DNA from: Alphaproteobacteria bacterium
GTDB taxonomy: Bacteria > Pseudomonadota > Alphaproteobacteria > Caulobacterales > Maricaulaceae
Length of the DNA stretch: 64,000 nucleotides
NCBI GenBank assembly: GCA_016124205.1
Contig: WGOD01000003.1
Location: forward strand, 62,001-126,000
Direction of reading: 5' to 3'
The notes below the pieces were generated by a model that was not told the origin of the DNA, made no database searches, and saw only the letters and a list, made by a program, of their open reading frames with translations. Positions within the stretch are counted from its first letter, which is position 1. Each line of letters opens with the position of its first letter. Positions 1 through 9,069 of the stretch are shown here, in pieces. The translations under genes were made by a program, and so were the position numbers.

Positions 1-2
1 GG

Positions 3-1157
3 AATGACGAGGCTGAAGCGGCTTACCAGGAGGCGATGGCCGGGGCGAGCTACCGCCGCGTGACCGTCGAACTCTACGGCGCCTTCCTTGAACGTCAGGG
101 ACGCCGGGCGGAGGCCGAGGCGCTCTATGTCGCCTCTCTCGCCGAGGCGCCGGGTGATCCGGGCATCGAAGCCGATCTCGAACGCGTCCGGTCGGGTGGC
201 CGCGCACCGCGTCCGTTGAGCCTGTCGCAAATGGCGTCGCGTGCCATTCTGGGGCCGTCGGCCGCCGTCGCCGCGCAGGCCGACATGGAGATCTCCATCC
301 TTTATCTGCGGCTCGCGCAGCGGCTCGATCCCGACTACGCGCCGACCCTGATCCTGATGGGCGGGTCGCTCGACCGCATGGGGTTCAGCGAGGCGGCGCT
401 TGAGGCCTTCGATGCTGTGCCGCGCGGCCCGTTCTGGATGAGCGCGCGGATCGAACGGCTCTGGCTGCAGGCCCGCTCCGGCGATCCCGACGGGGCCCGG
501 GCCGGCGTGCGGCGTCTTGCCGACGAGACGGGCGATCTCGAAGCGCTGACCTTGCTGGCCGATTTGTCGCGCGCGAATGGCGAACTGGAAACCGCCGCCG
601 CGCTCTATGAAGAGATCGCTGCGCGATACGAAGCTGCCGGGCAGGCGCCGGACTGGCGCTACTACTTCTTCCGGGCCGCGGTCCTCGATCAGCTCGGGCG
701 CTGGGACGAAGCCGAGGCGCTCTTCCTGCGCGCGCTGGAAATCAGCCCCAACGAGCCCGATGTGCTCAATCACCTCGGATATGTCTGGGTTACGCAGGGC
801 CGGAATATCGAGGAAGCCTTTGCGATGATCCGTACCGCGGCCGCACAGGAACCCGATGCGGGCTATATCGTCGACAGTCTCGGCTGGGCTCACTATGTGC
901 GCGGCGAATATGACGACGCCGTTCGGTATCTCGAACGCGCCGCCGAACTCGACCCGGCGAGCCCGACGATCAACTTCCATCTCGGCGATGCCTATTGGCA
1001 GGTTGGCCGGGGCGTCGAGGCCCGCTTCCAGTGGCACCGCGCGCTCGAGCTCGATCCCGATCCGGACGAGATCGAGGCGCTGAACGACCGGATCGCAACC
1101 GGCGTTGTACCGGCCCTGCCGGAAACCGCGCTGGCGGAAGGGCCCGAGGCTCAGTGA
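3..1157 (+). CDS. TPR-repeat protein, 5' end cut off by the window
   Basis: The frame is open from the first bases of the window, so the true start lies upstream; 384 residues are visible. The C-terminal half holds clear tetratricopeptide repeats, for example around 720-830 (ending in LNHLGYVW), 860-950 (VDSLGWAHYVRGEYDDAV) and 960-1060 (INFHLGDAYWQVGRG). TPR arrays form helical scaffolds for protein-protein contacts. Related TPR proteins lie next to ispE in other alphaproteobacteria as I recall. The stop TGA overlaps the GTG start of ispE, suggesting co-translation. The specific partner is unknown. Confidence 0.85.
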   Translation, partial: NDEAEAAYQEAMAGASYRRVTVELYGAFLERQGRRAEAEALYVASLAEAPGDPGIEADLERVRSGGRAPRPLSLSQMASRAILGPSAAVAAQADMEISILYLRLAQRLDPDYAPTLILMGGSLDRMGFSEAALEAFDAVPRGPFWMSARIERLWLQARSGDPDGARAGVRRLADETGDLEALTLLADLSRANGELETAAALYEEIAARYEAAGQAPDWRYYFFRAAVLDQLGRWDEAEALFLRALEISPNEPDVLNHLGYVWVTQGRNIEEAFAMIRTAAAQEPDAGYIVDSLGWAHYVRGEYDDAVRYLERAAELDPASPTINFHLGDAYWQVGRGVEARFQWHRALELDPDPDEIEALNDRIATGVVPALPETALAEGPEAQ

Positions 1158-2026
1158 TCGAAGAATTCGCGGCAGCGAAGCTCAACCTGACCCTCCATGT
1201 CGGACCGGTCCGGCCGGATGGCTATCACCCGGTCGACAGCCTCGTCGTGTTTGCGGACTGGGGTGACCGCCTCACCTTCGAGGCCGCCGATACGCTCTCA
1301 CTCGACATTACCGGCGAGGGGGCCGAAACGCTCCGCGCCGAAGACGGCAATCTCGTTCTCAAGGCCGCCGAGACGCTGGCCATCGCGGCCGGGATCGATG
1401 TGCCGGGCGCACGCATCGGGCTCGACAAGTCGATTCCGCTCGGGGCGGGCCTGGGCGGCGGGTCCGCCGATGCCGCAGCGGCCTTGCGTGGCCTCAACCG
1501 GTTATGGGAACTCGACTGGCCGGAGGACATGCTGGCCGGTCTCGGGGCCGAGATCGGCTCCGATGTTCCTGCGTGCGTCTTCTCCCGGCCCTTGCGAATG
1601 CGCGGCCGCGGTGAACGGACGGAAATGATCGAGACCTGGCCTGCGCTCCCCGCGCTGCTGGTCAATCCGCGGCAGAGCGTTTCGACCGGCCGGATCTTTG
1701 CGCTCTACGATATCGCTCCCCGGCCGATCGAAGCGATGGAGACGCCCGTTTGCGAGACGGCAGAACCGGCAATCGGGATTGCCTCCGCCGGGCGTAACGA
1801 CCTGCAGCCGCATGCCGTTGCTGCGGCCGGGGTGGTGGGTGAGGTCCTGAAAGCGCTTGAGGAATTGCCCGCGGCGCGTCTCGTCCGTATGACCGGGTCC
1901 GGTTCGACCTGCTTTGCCCTGTTCGATTCGAAGGATGCGGCGGCCGAAGCCGGACATCAGATGGCCACCAGTCATGCCGATTGGTTGATCCAGCCCGTGA
2001 TGCTGGAGGGAAGTGACGCCGCATGA
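1154..2026 (+). CDS. ispE: 4-diphosphocytidyl-2-C-methyl-D-erythritol kinase
   Basis: This GHMP-family kinase phosphorylates CDP-methylerythritol in the MEP isoprenoid pathway, in the cytoplasm. The N-terminal AAKLNLTL carries the substrate-side lysine (residue 9), the glycine-rich ATP loop GAGLGGGSA is at residues 97-105, the catalytic aspartate is probably D137 in EIGSDVP, and a C-terminal MTGSGSTCF motif is present. Length is 290 residues, normal for IspE. A GTG start at 1154 is chosen because homology begins there and it overlaps the upstream TGA; longer in-frame extension would overlap the TPR gene. The stop overlaps the next ATG (ATGA), so three genes appear translationally coupled. Confidence 0.95.
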   Translation: MIEEFAAAKLNLTLHVGPVRPDGYHPVDSLVVFADWGDRLTFEAADTLSLDITGEGAETLRAEDGNLVLKAAETLAIAAGIDVPGARIGLDKSIPLGAGLGGGSADAAAALRGLNRLWELDWPEDMLAGLGAEIGSDVPACVFSRPLRMRGRGERTEMIETWPALPALLVNPRQSVSTGRIFALYDIAPRPIEAMETPVCETAEPAIGIASAGRNDLQPHAVAAAGVVGEVLKALEELPAARLVRMTGSGSTCFALFDSKDAAAEAGHQMATSHADWLIQPVMLEGSDAA

Positions 2027-3027
2027 CTGCCTATGCCCTGATCCTTCCGCTCGGTTTTGCGATCAGCTTCGCCATCGCCTGGATGGTGCGCCATGCCGGC
2101 ATTCTCGACCATCCGAACAACCGGTCGAGCCATACCAATCCGACACCGCGCAGCGGCGGTCTGGCGATCGTGGCGGCGGTCGCCGCCTGTAGCATCGCCT
2201 GGACGTTCGCCTCGGATACCCCGCCGGGCGTGGGTGTGGCGCTCGCCGTCATGGCGGCGGCTGGCCTTCTCGGGTTCATCGACGATCTGATCTCCGCCGG
2301 CGCGGCGGAGAAATTCCTGGCATTGATGGCGGTCGCGCTGGCCGCGGCCTTTGCCGCCGGGCCGGTCGCGCTCATCGATCTGGGGTTTGCGTCGGTGACG
2401 CTGCCCTTCGCCATCGGTCTCGCCGGCACGGCGCTGTGGGTGTTCACGGCGATCAATGTCGTCAATTTTGCCGACGGGTCGAATGGGCTGGTTGCAAGTG
2501 CGATGGCCGTCGCCGGCCTCGGTCTGACCCTCGTTTCGGGTCAGCCCGCTGGCCTGTTCCTGACAGCGGCTCTGGTCGGCTTCCTGCCGTGGAATGCACC
2601 GAATGCGCGTCTCTTCCTCGGAGATGTCGGGGCGCTGGCGATCGGAGGCTGGTTCGCGGTCGCGGGGCTCAACGCGGTGACGGCCCAGGACGGCATCAAT
2701 GTCGTTCTGGTTCCGCTTATGATGTTGCCGCTGCTCGTCGATATCCTGCTGACGCTGCTGGCGCGGGTTCGGGCCGGCTACAAGATCACACAGCCGCACC
2801 GCAGTCATGGCTATCAGATCCTGGTGCGGATGGGCCTGCCGCACTGGCGGGTGGCGCTGATCTATACCGGGGCAACCGGCTGGTGCGTGATCCTGGCGCT
2901 GATCGCTGACACGCTGGGCGGGGTCTGGCCGTTTGCGGCGCTGGTCGTGATGTGCGGGCTGTTCGGCTTTGCCCATACGCGCATTCGCGCAAAGGCGAAG
3001 GCCAAGGGCCTCGATCTCGGCGAATAA
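2023..3027 (+). CDS. Glycosyltransferase family 4 (MraY/WecA/WbpL-like) undecaprenyl-phosphate sugar-1-phosphate transferase
   Basis: This polytopic membrane enzyme transfers a sugar-1-phosphate from a UDP-sugar to undecaprenyl phosphate, starting a surface polysaccharide or O-antigen unit. The 334-residue protein has about ten hydrophobic segments and the family signatures: DD at residues 87-88, NFADGSNG at 148-155, LFLGD ending at D201, and the cytoplasmic loop HRSHGYQ at 259-265. The HRxHxYQ loop resembles WbpL/WbcO types more than MraY, so an O-antigen or exopolysaccharide role is more likely than peptidoglycan synthesis. The substrate cannot be read from sequence. It overlaps ispE by four bases. 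Confidence 0.85.
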   Translation: MTAYALILPLGFAISFAIAWMVRHAGILDHPNNRSSHTNPTPRSGGLAIVAAVAACSIAWTFASDTPPGVGVALAVMAAAGLLGFIDDLISAGAAEKFLALMAVALAAAFAAGPVALIDLGFASVTLPFAIGLAGTALWVFTAINVVNFADGSNGLVASAMAVAGLGLTLVSGQPAGLFLTAALVGFLPWNAPNARLFLGDVGALAIGGWFAVAGLNAVTAQDGINVVLVPLMMLPLLVDILLTLLARVRAGYKITQPHRSHGYQILVRMGLPHWRVALIYTGATGWCVILALIADTLGGVWPFAALVVMCGLFGFAHTRIRAKAKAKGLDLGE

Positions 3028-3033
3028 ACCGGG

Positions 3034-4059
3034 TTAGTGCGCGCGTTCGACGACGAAGTCGGCGAGGTCGGTCAGCGCGGTCTTCCAGACATTGTCCGGG
3101 AATCCGGAGAGCGACTCGCGGGCATTGGCCGCATGGGTACGCGCCGCTTCGAGCGTGGCCTGCAGCGCGCCGTGCTTAGAAATCAGGTCCAGCGCGTGTT
3201 CGAAATCGCCGTCCTTCTGGTCCTTGTCCGCGATCACACGGGTCCAGAAGGCGCGTTCCTCGTCATTGGCCGCCGCGATCGCGATCGTGACGGGCAGGGT
3301 GACCTTGCCTTCACGGAAATCATCGCCGGTCTTCTTGCCGAGCGTCGCGGACAGGCCGCCATAGTCGAGCATGTCGTCGACCAGCTGGAAGGCGAGGCCG
3401 ATCTCGCGGCCATAGCGGTCGAGCGCGGCGATCTCGTCCTCGGTACGGTTCGCGACGATGCCGGAGACTTCGGCAGCCGCAGCGAACAGGGCGGCCGTCT
3501 TCGCTTCGATGATGGCGCGGTAGGACGCTTCGGAGACATTCACGTCGCCGGTGGCCGCGAGCTGGCGCACTTCGCCTTCGGCGATAACGCTGGCCGCGCG
3601 CGACAGTGAATGCAGGGCGGGCAGCGATTCGGCGTCCACCATCAGCATGAAGGCGCGCGCGAACAGGAAATCGCCGACGAGGACGCTGGGTGCATTGCCC
3701 AAGACGATGTTGGCGGACTTGCGGCCGCGACGCAGGTCGCTCTCGTCGACCACGTCGTCATGCAGCAGCGTGGCAGTGTGGATGAATTCGACGGCGGCGG
3801 CGAGCTTCAGCTGCGCGTCGCCCTCATAGCTGAGCATGCGTGCGGTCGCGAGCGTGATCAGGGGGCGGATGCGCTTGCCCCCGGCTTCGACGAGATAGCG
3901 CGCCAGTTTCGGGATCAGCGGAACCGGGCTGCCCATGCGATCAAGGATCAGGGCATCGACGCGGCGCATGTCCGACTGCGCCATGTCGGCGAGCCGTTCG
4001 GCCGCGTTCAATTCGGCGGTGGGCGCCTTGCCCGCTGTGACAGTGGTGTCCAAGCTCAT
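3034..4059 (-). CDS. ispB: Long-chain polyprenyl diphosphate synthase (octaprenyl/decaprenyl type)
   Basis: This enzyme elongates prenyl diphosphate with isopentenyl diphosphate to make the quinone side chain. Both aspartate-rich motifs are present: DDVVD at residues 101-105 and DDMLD at 228-232. The residue five positions before the first motif is alanine (96), a small side chain that in this family allows long products. The ATG at 4059 is preferred over an upstream start because a GGGGA ribosome site precedes it and homology begins nearby; length is 341 residues. The gene converges on the glycosyltransferase with a 6-base gap. The chain length (C40 or C50) is not decided by sequence. Confidence 0.9.
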   Translation of the reverse strand: MSLDTTVTAGKAPTAELNAAERLADMAQSDMRRVDALILDRMGSPVPLIPKLARYLVEAGGKRIRPLITLATARMLSYEGDAQLKLAAAVEFIHTATLLHDDVVDESDLRRGRKSANIVLGNAPSVLVGDFLFARAFMLMVDAESLPALHSLSRAASVIAEGEVRQLAATGDVNVSEASYRAIIEAKTAALFAAAAEVSGIVANRTEDEIAALDRYGREIGLAFQLVDDMLDYGGLSATLGKKTGDDFREGKVTLPVTIAIAAANDEERAFWTRVIADKDQKDGDFEHALDLISKHGALQATLEAARTHAANARESLSGFPDNVWKTALTDLADFVVERAH

Positions 4060-4197
4060 TCCCCTGCGGCGCCCCGCGGTTGAGTGCCAGACAATAGGAA
4101 TGGGCCCGTCCGGCGGCAAGCGGCGCATGCGGCGCGTTTTCGTCGCATGCTTTTGCGGGTGAGATACAGTAAGCGGCCGAAGATGAAAGGTGCGGGC

Positions 4198-4428
4198 ATG
4201 ATCGAGGTGCACAAGACGAACGACCCGGTGGAGATGTCATTCGTTCAGGCCGTGCTGAAGGAGGCCGGGATTCCGTGCTTCGTGATCGATGATCAGGCGT
4301 CGAGCCTTTATGGCGGCAGTCTGAAACAGTTGCGCCCGCGCCTGATGGTTGCCGACGAGGACGCCGACGAGGCACGGCAGCTGCTGGAAGAGGCCTTTGC
4401 CGAGATCGCGAAAGGCGAGAACGAGTGA
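4198..4428 (+). CDS. DUF2007 family protein (putative signal-transducing protein)
   Basis: This 76-residue protein fits the DUF2007 family: an opening MIEVHKTNDPVEMSF strand-helix, a central GIPCFVIDD segment and a C-terminal ADEDADEARQLL helix. The fold is PII-like and the function is not established. The start at 4198 is preferred over ATG 4183 because an AAAGG ribosome site is well spaced before it and the domain starts exactly there. The stop overlaps the next GTG start by four bases (GTGA), so it is coupled to the methyltransferase gene. Confidence 0.8.
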   Translation: MIEVHKTNDPVEMSFVQAVLKEAGIPCFVIDDQASSLYGGSLKQLRPRLMVADEDADEARQLLEEAFAEIAKGENE

Positions 4429-5147
4429 GCGAAGACCGCTTCCTCGACGGCCGCATCACCCTGAGCCAGCCCGATGACGGATTCCGCGCCGGGATCGATG
4501 CGGTGCTTCTGGCCGCGGCGCTGAGCGCGAAACCGGGCGAACGGCTGGTCGAGCTGGGCTGCGGCGCCGGGACGGCCAGCCTGTGCGCGGCCTCGCGGCT
4601 GACGGACTGCCACTTCACCGGAGTGGATATCGACCCGGACATGGTCGCGCTGGCGCAGGGCAATGCCGACGCCAATGCGATGGCGGACCGGGTGGGTTTC
4701 GTGCTGGGTGACGTCGCCGAGCCGGCGAATTGGGGGCTGGCGGACCAGGTCTTCTTCAACCCGCCCTTCTTCGACGATCCGAAATCGATGCGCGCGCCGA
4801 AGGCCGGGAAGACGCGCGCCTATCTGACCGGACATACGGTGCTGGCGGACTGGATCGCCGCGGCGCGCAAGACGCTGAAGCCGCGCGGGCGGCTGACCGT
4901 GATCCACCGGGCCGACCGGCTCGGCGATCTGCTGTTTCTGCTAAATGCCCGCTGGGGTGATGTGGTTGTGAAACCGGTCCATCCCCGCGCCGATGCGCCG
5001 GCGAAGCGGGTGATCGTTGCCGCGACCCGCGACGCGAAAGGCCCGCTTTCGCTGCTCCCGCCGCTGGTCCTGCATGACGGCGAAGGCGGGCAATATTCCG
5101 CCGAGGCTGACGCGATCCTGAGGGGCCGGGCGGGGCTGGTGCTTTAA
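4425..5147 (+). CDS. tRNA1(Val) A37 N6-methyltransferase-like class I methyltransferase (TrmN6/YfiC family)
   Basis: This SAM-dependent methyltransferase of 240 residues probably modifies adenine N6 in tRNA or another RNA. The SAM-binding loop ELGCGAGTASL is at residues 43-53, the acidic loop TGVDIDPD around 65-72, and the amino-methyltransferase catalytic motif NPPFF at 112-116. The opening FLDGRITLSQPDDGFRAGID is typical of the YfiC family. The GTG at 4425 overlaps the upstream stop, and no ATG fits better. Family assignment is firm; the exact substrate is inferred from Escherichia coli YfiC. Confidence 0.82.
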   Translation: MSEDRFLDGRITLSQPDDGFRAGIDAVLLAAALSAKPGERLVELGCGAGTASLCAASRLTDCHFTGVDIDPDMVALAQGNADANAMADRVGFVLGDVAEPANWGLADQVFFNPPFFDDPKSMRAPKAGKTRAYLTGHTVLADWIAAARKTLKPRGRLTVIHRADRLGDLLFLLNARWGDVVVKPVHPRADAPAKRVIVAATRDAKGPLSLLPPLVLHDGEGGQYSAEADAILRGRAGLVL

Positions 5148-5210
5148 CTCCGGGTTTCCTGCGAAGGCAGGAAACCAGACTGGATCCCTGCCTTCGCAGG
5201 GATCCCGGAG
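5148..5210. repeat. Intergenic palindromic element with two hairpins and an outer clamp
   Basis: Directly after the methyltransferase stop lie two hairpins: TTTCCTGC (5155-5162) pairs with GCAGGAAA (5167-5174), and GGATCCCTGC (5182-5191) pairs with GCAGGGATCC (5196-5205). CTCCGGG (5148-5154) can pair with CCCGGAG (5204-5210), closing a three-way junction. This resembles REP/RIME-type elements common in alphaproteobacteria. It may also end transcription of the upstream operon, but no T-run follows. Confidence 0.75.
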
Positions 5211-5247
5211 AGTTGGAAGTTTCACGCACTCGCGCTACTCCACTTCC

Positions 5248-5406
5248 ATGCTCGGGATCACGCTGCTCCTCATCGTTCTGGCCGCCTTTCTGTGGGGCGT
5301 GTTCCGCACGCCGGTCCGGCGGCGGAGGAACCAGGCGGCCGAGGCCGCGAAGCGTGCGGTGGAGAGCCGCATTTCGCCGCAGGACAAAGACGATTCCCCT
5401 GCTTGA
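5248..5406 (+). CDS. Small single-pass membrane protein, hypothetical
   Basis: A 52-codon frame starts with MLGITLLLIVLAAFLWGVF, a convincing transmembrane segment, followed by a basic stretch (RTPVRRRR) and a short charged tail. The N-out, basic-in layout looks like a real small membrane protein. It lies between the palindromic element and glyQ on the same strand. No ribosome site stands out and I recognise no family, so the call rests on the membrane pattern and its free position. Confidence 0.45.
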   Translation: MLGITLLLIVLAAFLWGVFRTPVRRRRNQAAEAAKRAVESRISPQDKDDSPA

Positions 5407-5476
5407 TCAGGGCGGGCTTCCTGCCTAGGGTCCGCCCGCCTTCGCGCCGGGCTTGCCCGGCGGTGTTTCTTCAAGC

Positions 5477-6364
5477 ATGACCGGACCCATGGCCGCGCCC
5501 TCCTTCCAGGACCTCATCCTCACCCTGCAACGCTATTGGGGCGAGCAGGGCTGTGCGATTCTCCAGCCCTATGACGTCGAAGTCGGGGCCGGCACGCTGC
5601 ACCCTGCGACGACGCTTCGCTCGCTCGGCGGCAAGCCGTGGCGCGCGGCCTATGTCCAGCCCTCGCGGCGGCCGTCGGACGGGCGCTACGGGGAGAACCC
5701 GAACCGGCTGCAGCACTACTACCAGTTCCAGGTCCTTCTTAAGCCGTCGCCGGCCAATCTGCAGGACCTCTATCTCGGCTCGCTCGACGCCATCGGGATC
5801 GACCGCGATCTGCATGATGTGCGTTTCGCCGAGGACGACTGGGAAAACCCGACCGTCGGGGCCTGGGGCCTCGGCTGGGAGGTCTGGTGCGACGGGATGG
5901 AAGTCAGCCAGTTCACCTATTTCCAGCAGGTCGGCGGGCTCGACGTGGAACTCGTTTCCGGTGAGCTGACCTACGGGCTCGAACGCCTCGCCATGTATGT
6001 GCAGGGCGTGGAGAACGTCTACGACCTGAAATTCAATGATGCGGGCCTGAAATACGGCGACGTCTTCCAGGAAGCCGAGCGGCAGTATTCAGCGTTCAAC
6101 TTCGAACATGCCGATGTCGACATGCTGATGCGGCAATTCACCGACGCGGAAAACCAGTGCCGCGCGCTGCTGGCGCTCGATCCGCCGCTGCCGTTGCCGG
6201 CATACGACTACTGTCTCAAGGCCTCGCACCTGTTCAATCTGGTCGATGCGCGCGGGGCGATCTCGGTCGCCGAACGCGCCAGCTGGATCGCACGGGTGCG
6301 CGAGTTGGCCAAGGGCTGCGCCGATGCTTGGGTCAGTCTTGAGAAAAAGGGAGAGGCCGCATGA
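5477..6364 (+). CDS. glyQ: Glycine--tRNA ligase alpha subunit
   Basis: This is the catalytic subunit of the bacterial alpha2-beta2 glycyl-tRNA synthetase, which charges tRNA(Gly) in the cytoplasm. It matches the family along its whole length: [13 protein letters not shown] near the start, [14 protein letters not shown], the class II motif region [16 protein letters not shown], and FTYFQQVGG. With the ATG at 5477 it is 295 residues, normal for GlyQ; ATG 5489 and an upstream ATG at 5453 are alternatives. Its stop overlaps the start of a glutathione S-transferase gene that separates it from glyS. Confidence 0.96.
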   Translation: MTGPMAAPSFQDLILTLQRYWGEQGCAILQPYDVEVGAGTLHPATTLRSLGGKPWRAAYVQPSRRPSDGRYGENPNRLQHYYQFQVLLKPSPANLQDLYLGSLDAIGIDRDLHDVRFAEDDWENPTVGAWGLGWEVWCDGMEVSQFTYFQQVGGLDVELVSGELTYGLERLAMYVQGVENVYDLKFNDAGLKYGDVFQEAERQYSAFNFEHADVDMLMRQFTDAENQCRALLALDPPLPLPAYDYCLKASHLFNLVDARGAISVAERASWIARVRELAKGCADAWVSLEKKGEAA

Positions 6365-6954
6365 CCGTCCAATTCTATCACAACCCGCAATCGCGGGCGG
6401 CGCTGACGCACTGGCTGCTGGAAGAACTCGGCATCGATTACGAGATCAAGCCGGTCGCCTATGACGACGGGTCGATGCGAACGCCGGAATTCCTCGCGAT
6501 CAATCCGATGGGCAAGATCCCGGTGATCGTCGACGGCGACACCATCGTCACCGAAACCACGGCCATCGCGATCTATCTCTGCGACAAGTACAAGACGCCG
6601 AACGATCTCGCGCCGGGTCTCGATGACCCCCGCCGCGGCGAGTATCTGCGCTGGGTCGTCTACCAGAGCGCGGTGATTGATCCCGCGATGATGCAGGCCA
6701 ACACCAAGGTCGAGATTGCACGCCAGTCGGCGGGCTGGGGCAGTGTGGAACTGGTCGTCGACGTGCTGGAAGACCGTGTGTCGAAGGCCAACCCGTATCT
6801 TTTCGGCGAGTGGTTCACCGCCGCCGATGTGCTGATCGGCGGTGCGCTGGGCTGGGCGACGCAGTTCGGCATGTTCCCGGCCAAGCCGGGCATCAAGGCC
6901 TATGTCGAGCGCGTCCAGTCGCGCCCGGCCTTTCAGAAAGTCTTTGCCGGTTAG
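6361..6954 (+). CDS. Glutathione S-transferase family protein
   Basis: The 197-residue protein has the two-domain GST layout. The thioredoxin-like N-terminal part contains FYHNPQSRA, then the cis-proline motif NPMGKIPVI and the glutathione-contact motif ETTAI; the C-terminal half is helical ([14 protein letters not shown]). Such enzymes conjugate or reduce substrates with glutathione, but the substrate is unknown. It overlaps the glyQ stop by four bases (ATGA) and ends 14 bases before glyS, so it is embedded in the glycyl-tRNA synthetase operon. Confidence 0.88.
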   Translation: MTVQFYHNPQSRAALTHWLLEELGIDYEIKPVAYDDGSMRTPEFLAINPMGKIPVIVDGDTIVTETTAIAIYLCDKYKTPNDLAPGLDDPRRGEYLRWVVYQSAVIDPAMMQANTKVEIARQSAGWGSVELVVDVLEDRVSKANPYLFGEWFTAADVLIGGALGWATQFGMFPAKPGIKAYVERVQSRPAFQKVFAG

Positions 6955-6968
6955 GATCTGACGTACAC

Positions 6969-9050
6969 GTGGCCCAGCTGCTTCTCGAATTCTTCTCCGA
7001 GGAAATTCCGGCGCGCATGCAGGCGCGGGCGGAAGCCGATCTCGAACGCCTTCTGTCCGCCGCGCTGAAGGAAGCCGGTCTCGGCTGGGACCGCTTCGAG
7101 ACCTTCTCCGGTCCGCGCCGTCTGGGCTGCGTGATTGAGGGGTTGCCGGTCGAGACCGAGGCCGTGCGAGAGGAACGCAAGGGACCGCGCACCGATGCGC
7201 CGGAAAAGGCGCTTGAAGGCTTCATGCGCGGGGCGGGCGTCGCCAGCCTCGACCAGTGCGAAGTCCGTGAAGACAAGAAGGGCAGTTTCTACGTCGCCAT
7301 CATCGAGACGCCGGGGCGCAAGACGGCGGACGTGATCGCCTCTGCCATTCCGCAGATCGCGAAGGACTTCCCCTGGCCGAAATCGATGAAGTTCGGGGAA
7401 GGCGAGAAGACGCAGCGCTGGGTCCGCCCGCTGCAGCGCGTCCTCTGCCTGCTCGACAGCGCGGTTGTGCCGTTCGAGGTGTTCGGCATCGCCACGGGCA
7501 ATGAGACCGAAGGCCACCGCCGGATGGGCCGCGGCCCGTTCGCGGTGAAGGATTTCGCGGACTACGAAACGACGCTGCGCGAGAAGGGCAAGGTCGTCCT
7601 CAAGCGCGCCGACCGCATGGCGATGATCGCGCAGCAGGCCGCGACGGTCTGCGCCGATGCCGGCCTCGAACTCGTCGAGGACGAAGGGCTGCTGAACGAG
7701 GTGGCTGGTCTCGCGGAATGGCCGATCGCCATTCTGGGGCAGATGGACCCCGACTTCCTCGACCTGCCGCCGGAAGTCATCCAGCTGACGATGAAGACGC
7801 ACCAGAAGTATTTCGCGGTGGCGCGGGCCGACGGCTCGCTCGCCCCGAACTTCGTCGTCGTCGCCAACCAGGACGCGCCCGATGGCGGGAAGGCCATCGC
7901 GGCGGGCAATGCCCGCGTCCTCTCCGCGCGCCTCTCCGACGCCCGGCATTTCTGGGACAAGGACATCGCCCGCGGCCTTGGGGACATGGCGGGAGACCTG
8001 TCCAAGGTCACCTTCCACGAGAAGCTGGGGACCGTCGCTGAAAGAAGCCACCGTCTCGGTGGCCTAGCCGGTTTTATTTCTGATCGTATCGGGGGTGATG
8101 CCGACCTGGCGGTTGATGCTGGCAGACTGATGAAGTCCGACCTCGTCAGCCAGATGGTCTATGAGTTCCCGGAGTTGCAAGGCGCGATGGGCGGTTATTA
8201 TGCCGCCGCTGCCGGTGCTCCCAAAGACATGGCTGACGCAATTCGAAATCAGTACAGACCTGCCGGTCCTGCTGATTTTGTACCGATTGAGCCGCTTTCG
8301 GCAGCGCTAGCGCTTGCGGATAAGTTTGATGCCTTGGTTGGCTTCTTTGCGATTGGCGAAAAGCCGACGGGTTCAAAAGACCCGTTCGCGCTGCGCCGTG
8401 CGGCACTTGGAGTTATCCGCATTTTGCTCGCGTCCGGGTCCCGGTTGCCATTGAGCAAAACAATCGGCTTTGCAGCGAGTAACTACAAGAAGAGGGCGCC
8501 TATTGATGATCTCCTCTCCTTCTTCGCCGACCGGCTGAAAGTCCACCTAAAGGACGAGGGCGTACGGCATGACGTGATCGATGCCGTGTTCGCGATCGGC
8601 GATGACGATCTCGTCCGCGTCACCCACCGCGCCCGTGCGCTGCAGGCCTTCCTCGACAGCGAGGACGGTGCGGCGCTGCTTGCCGGTTACCGCCGCGCGG
8701 CGAACATTCTGAAGGCCGAAGAGAAGAAGGATGCGAGCGGCTTCGCCGCCGATCTCGGCGACGGCGTTCTGGATGCTGACTATTTGAAGGGCGAGCTACA
8801 GCCGGAAGAATCCGCGCTGATCGAGGCGCTGGAGACTGCGTCCGGCGATGTGAAGTCCGCCGTTGAAACCGAAGATTTCGAGGGCGCGATGCGTTCGCTC
8901 GCCGTGCTGCGCGGGCCGGTCGATGCCTTCTTTGACAAGGTCACGGTCAATGCCGATAACGCCATGTTGCGGCGCAACAGGCTGAGGCTGCTGGCCCGCA
9001 TCCGGTCGGACGCGCATGTCGTGGCTGATCTGGGAAGAATTGAAGGCTGA
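6969..9050 (+). CDS. glyS: Glycine--tRNA ligase beta subunit, with a compositionally foreign internal segment
   Basis: GlyS is the tRNA-binding partner of GlyQ. The 693-residue protein begins AQLLLEFFSEEIPARM, typical for the family, and carries the HD-like region and C-terminal anticodon-binding helices. The GTG at 6969 is chosen because homology starts there; earlier starts would run back inside the GST gene. An AGGA lies at 6953-6956. Codons from about 8040 to 8510 (residues 358-514) differ from the rest: by hand count 70 of 157 end in A or T, against 6 of the 62 just before. The protein stays intact across the segment, suggesting replacement by recombination. Confidence 0.95.
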   Translation: MAQLLLEFFSEEIPARMQARAEADLERLLSAALKEAGLGWDRFETFSGPRRLGCVIEGLPVETEAVREERKGPRTDAPEKALEGFMRGAGVASLDQCEVREDKKGSFYVAIIETPGRKTADVIASAIPQIAKDFPWPKSMKFGEGEKTQRWVRPLQRVLCLLDSAVVPFEVFGIATGNETEGHRRMGRGPFAVKDFADYETTLREKGKVVLKRADRMAMIAQQAATVCADAGLELVEDEGLLNEVAGLAEWPIAILGQMDPDFLDLPPEVIQLTMKTHQKYFAVARADGSLAPNFVVVANQDAPDGGKAIAAGNARVLSARLSDARHFWDKDIARGLGDMAGDLSKVTFHEKLGTVAERSHRLGGLAGFISDRIGGDADLAVDAGRLMKSDLVSQMVYEFPELQGAMGGYYAAAAGAPKDMADAIRNQYRPAGPADFVPIEPLSAALALADKFDALVGFFAIGEKPTGSKDPFALRRAALGVIRILLASGSRLPLSKTIGFAASNYKKRAPIDDLLSFFADRLKVHLKDEGVRHDVIDAVFAIGDDDLVRVTHRARALQAFLDSEDGAALLAGYRRAANILKAEEKKDASGFAADLGDGVLDADYLKGELQPEESALIEALETASGDVKSAVETEDFEGAMRSLAVLRGPVDAFFDKVTVNADNAMLRRNRLRLLARIRSDAHVVADLGRIEG

Positions 9051-9069
9051 ACTCTGGTGTTCCCTTCGC

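Noticed and set aside
6810..6968. Start of glyS further upstream inside the GST gene
   Set aside because: GlyS homology starts at residue 2 from GTG 6969; the extension is a shadow of GST.
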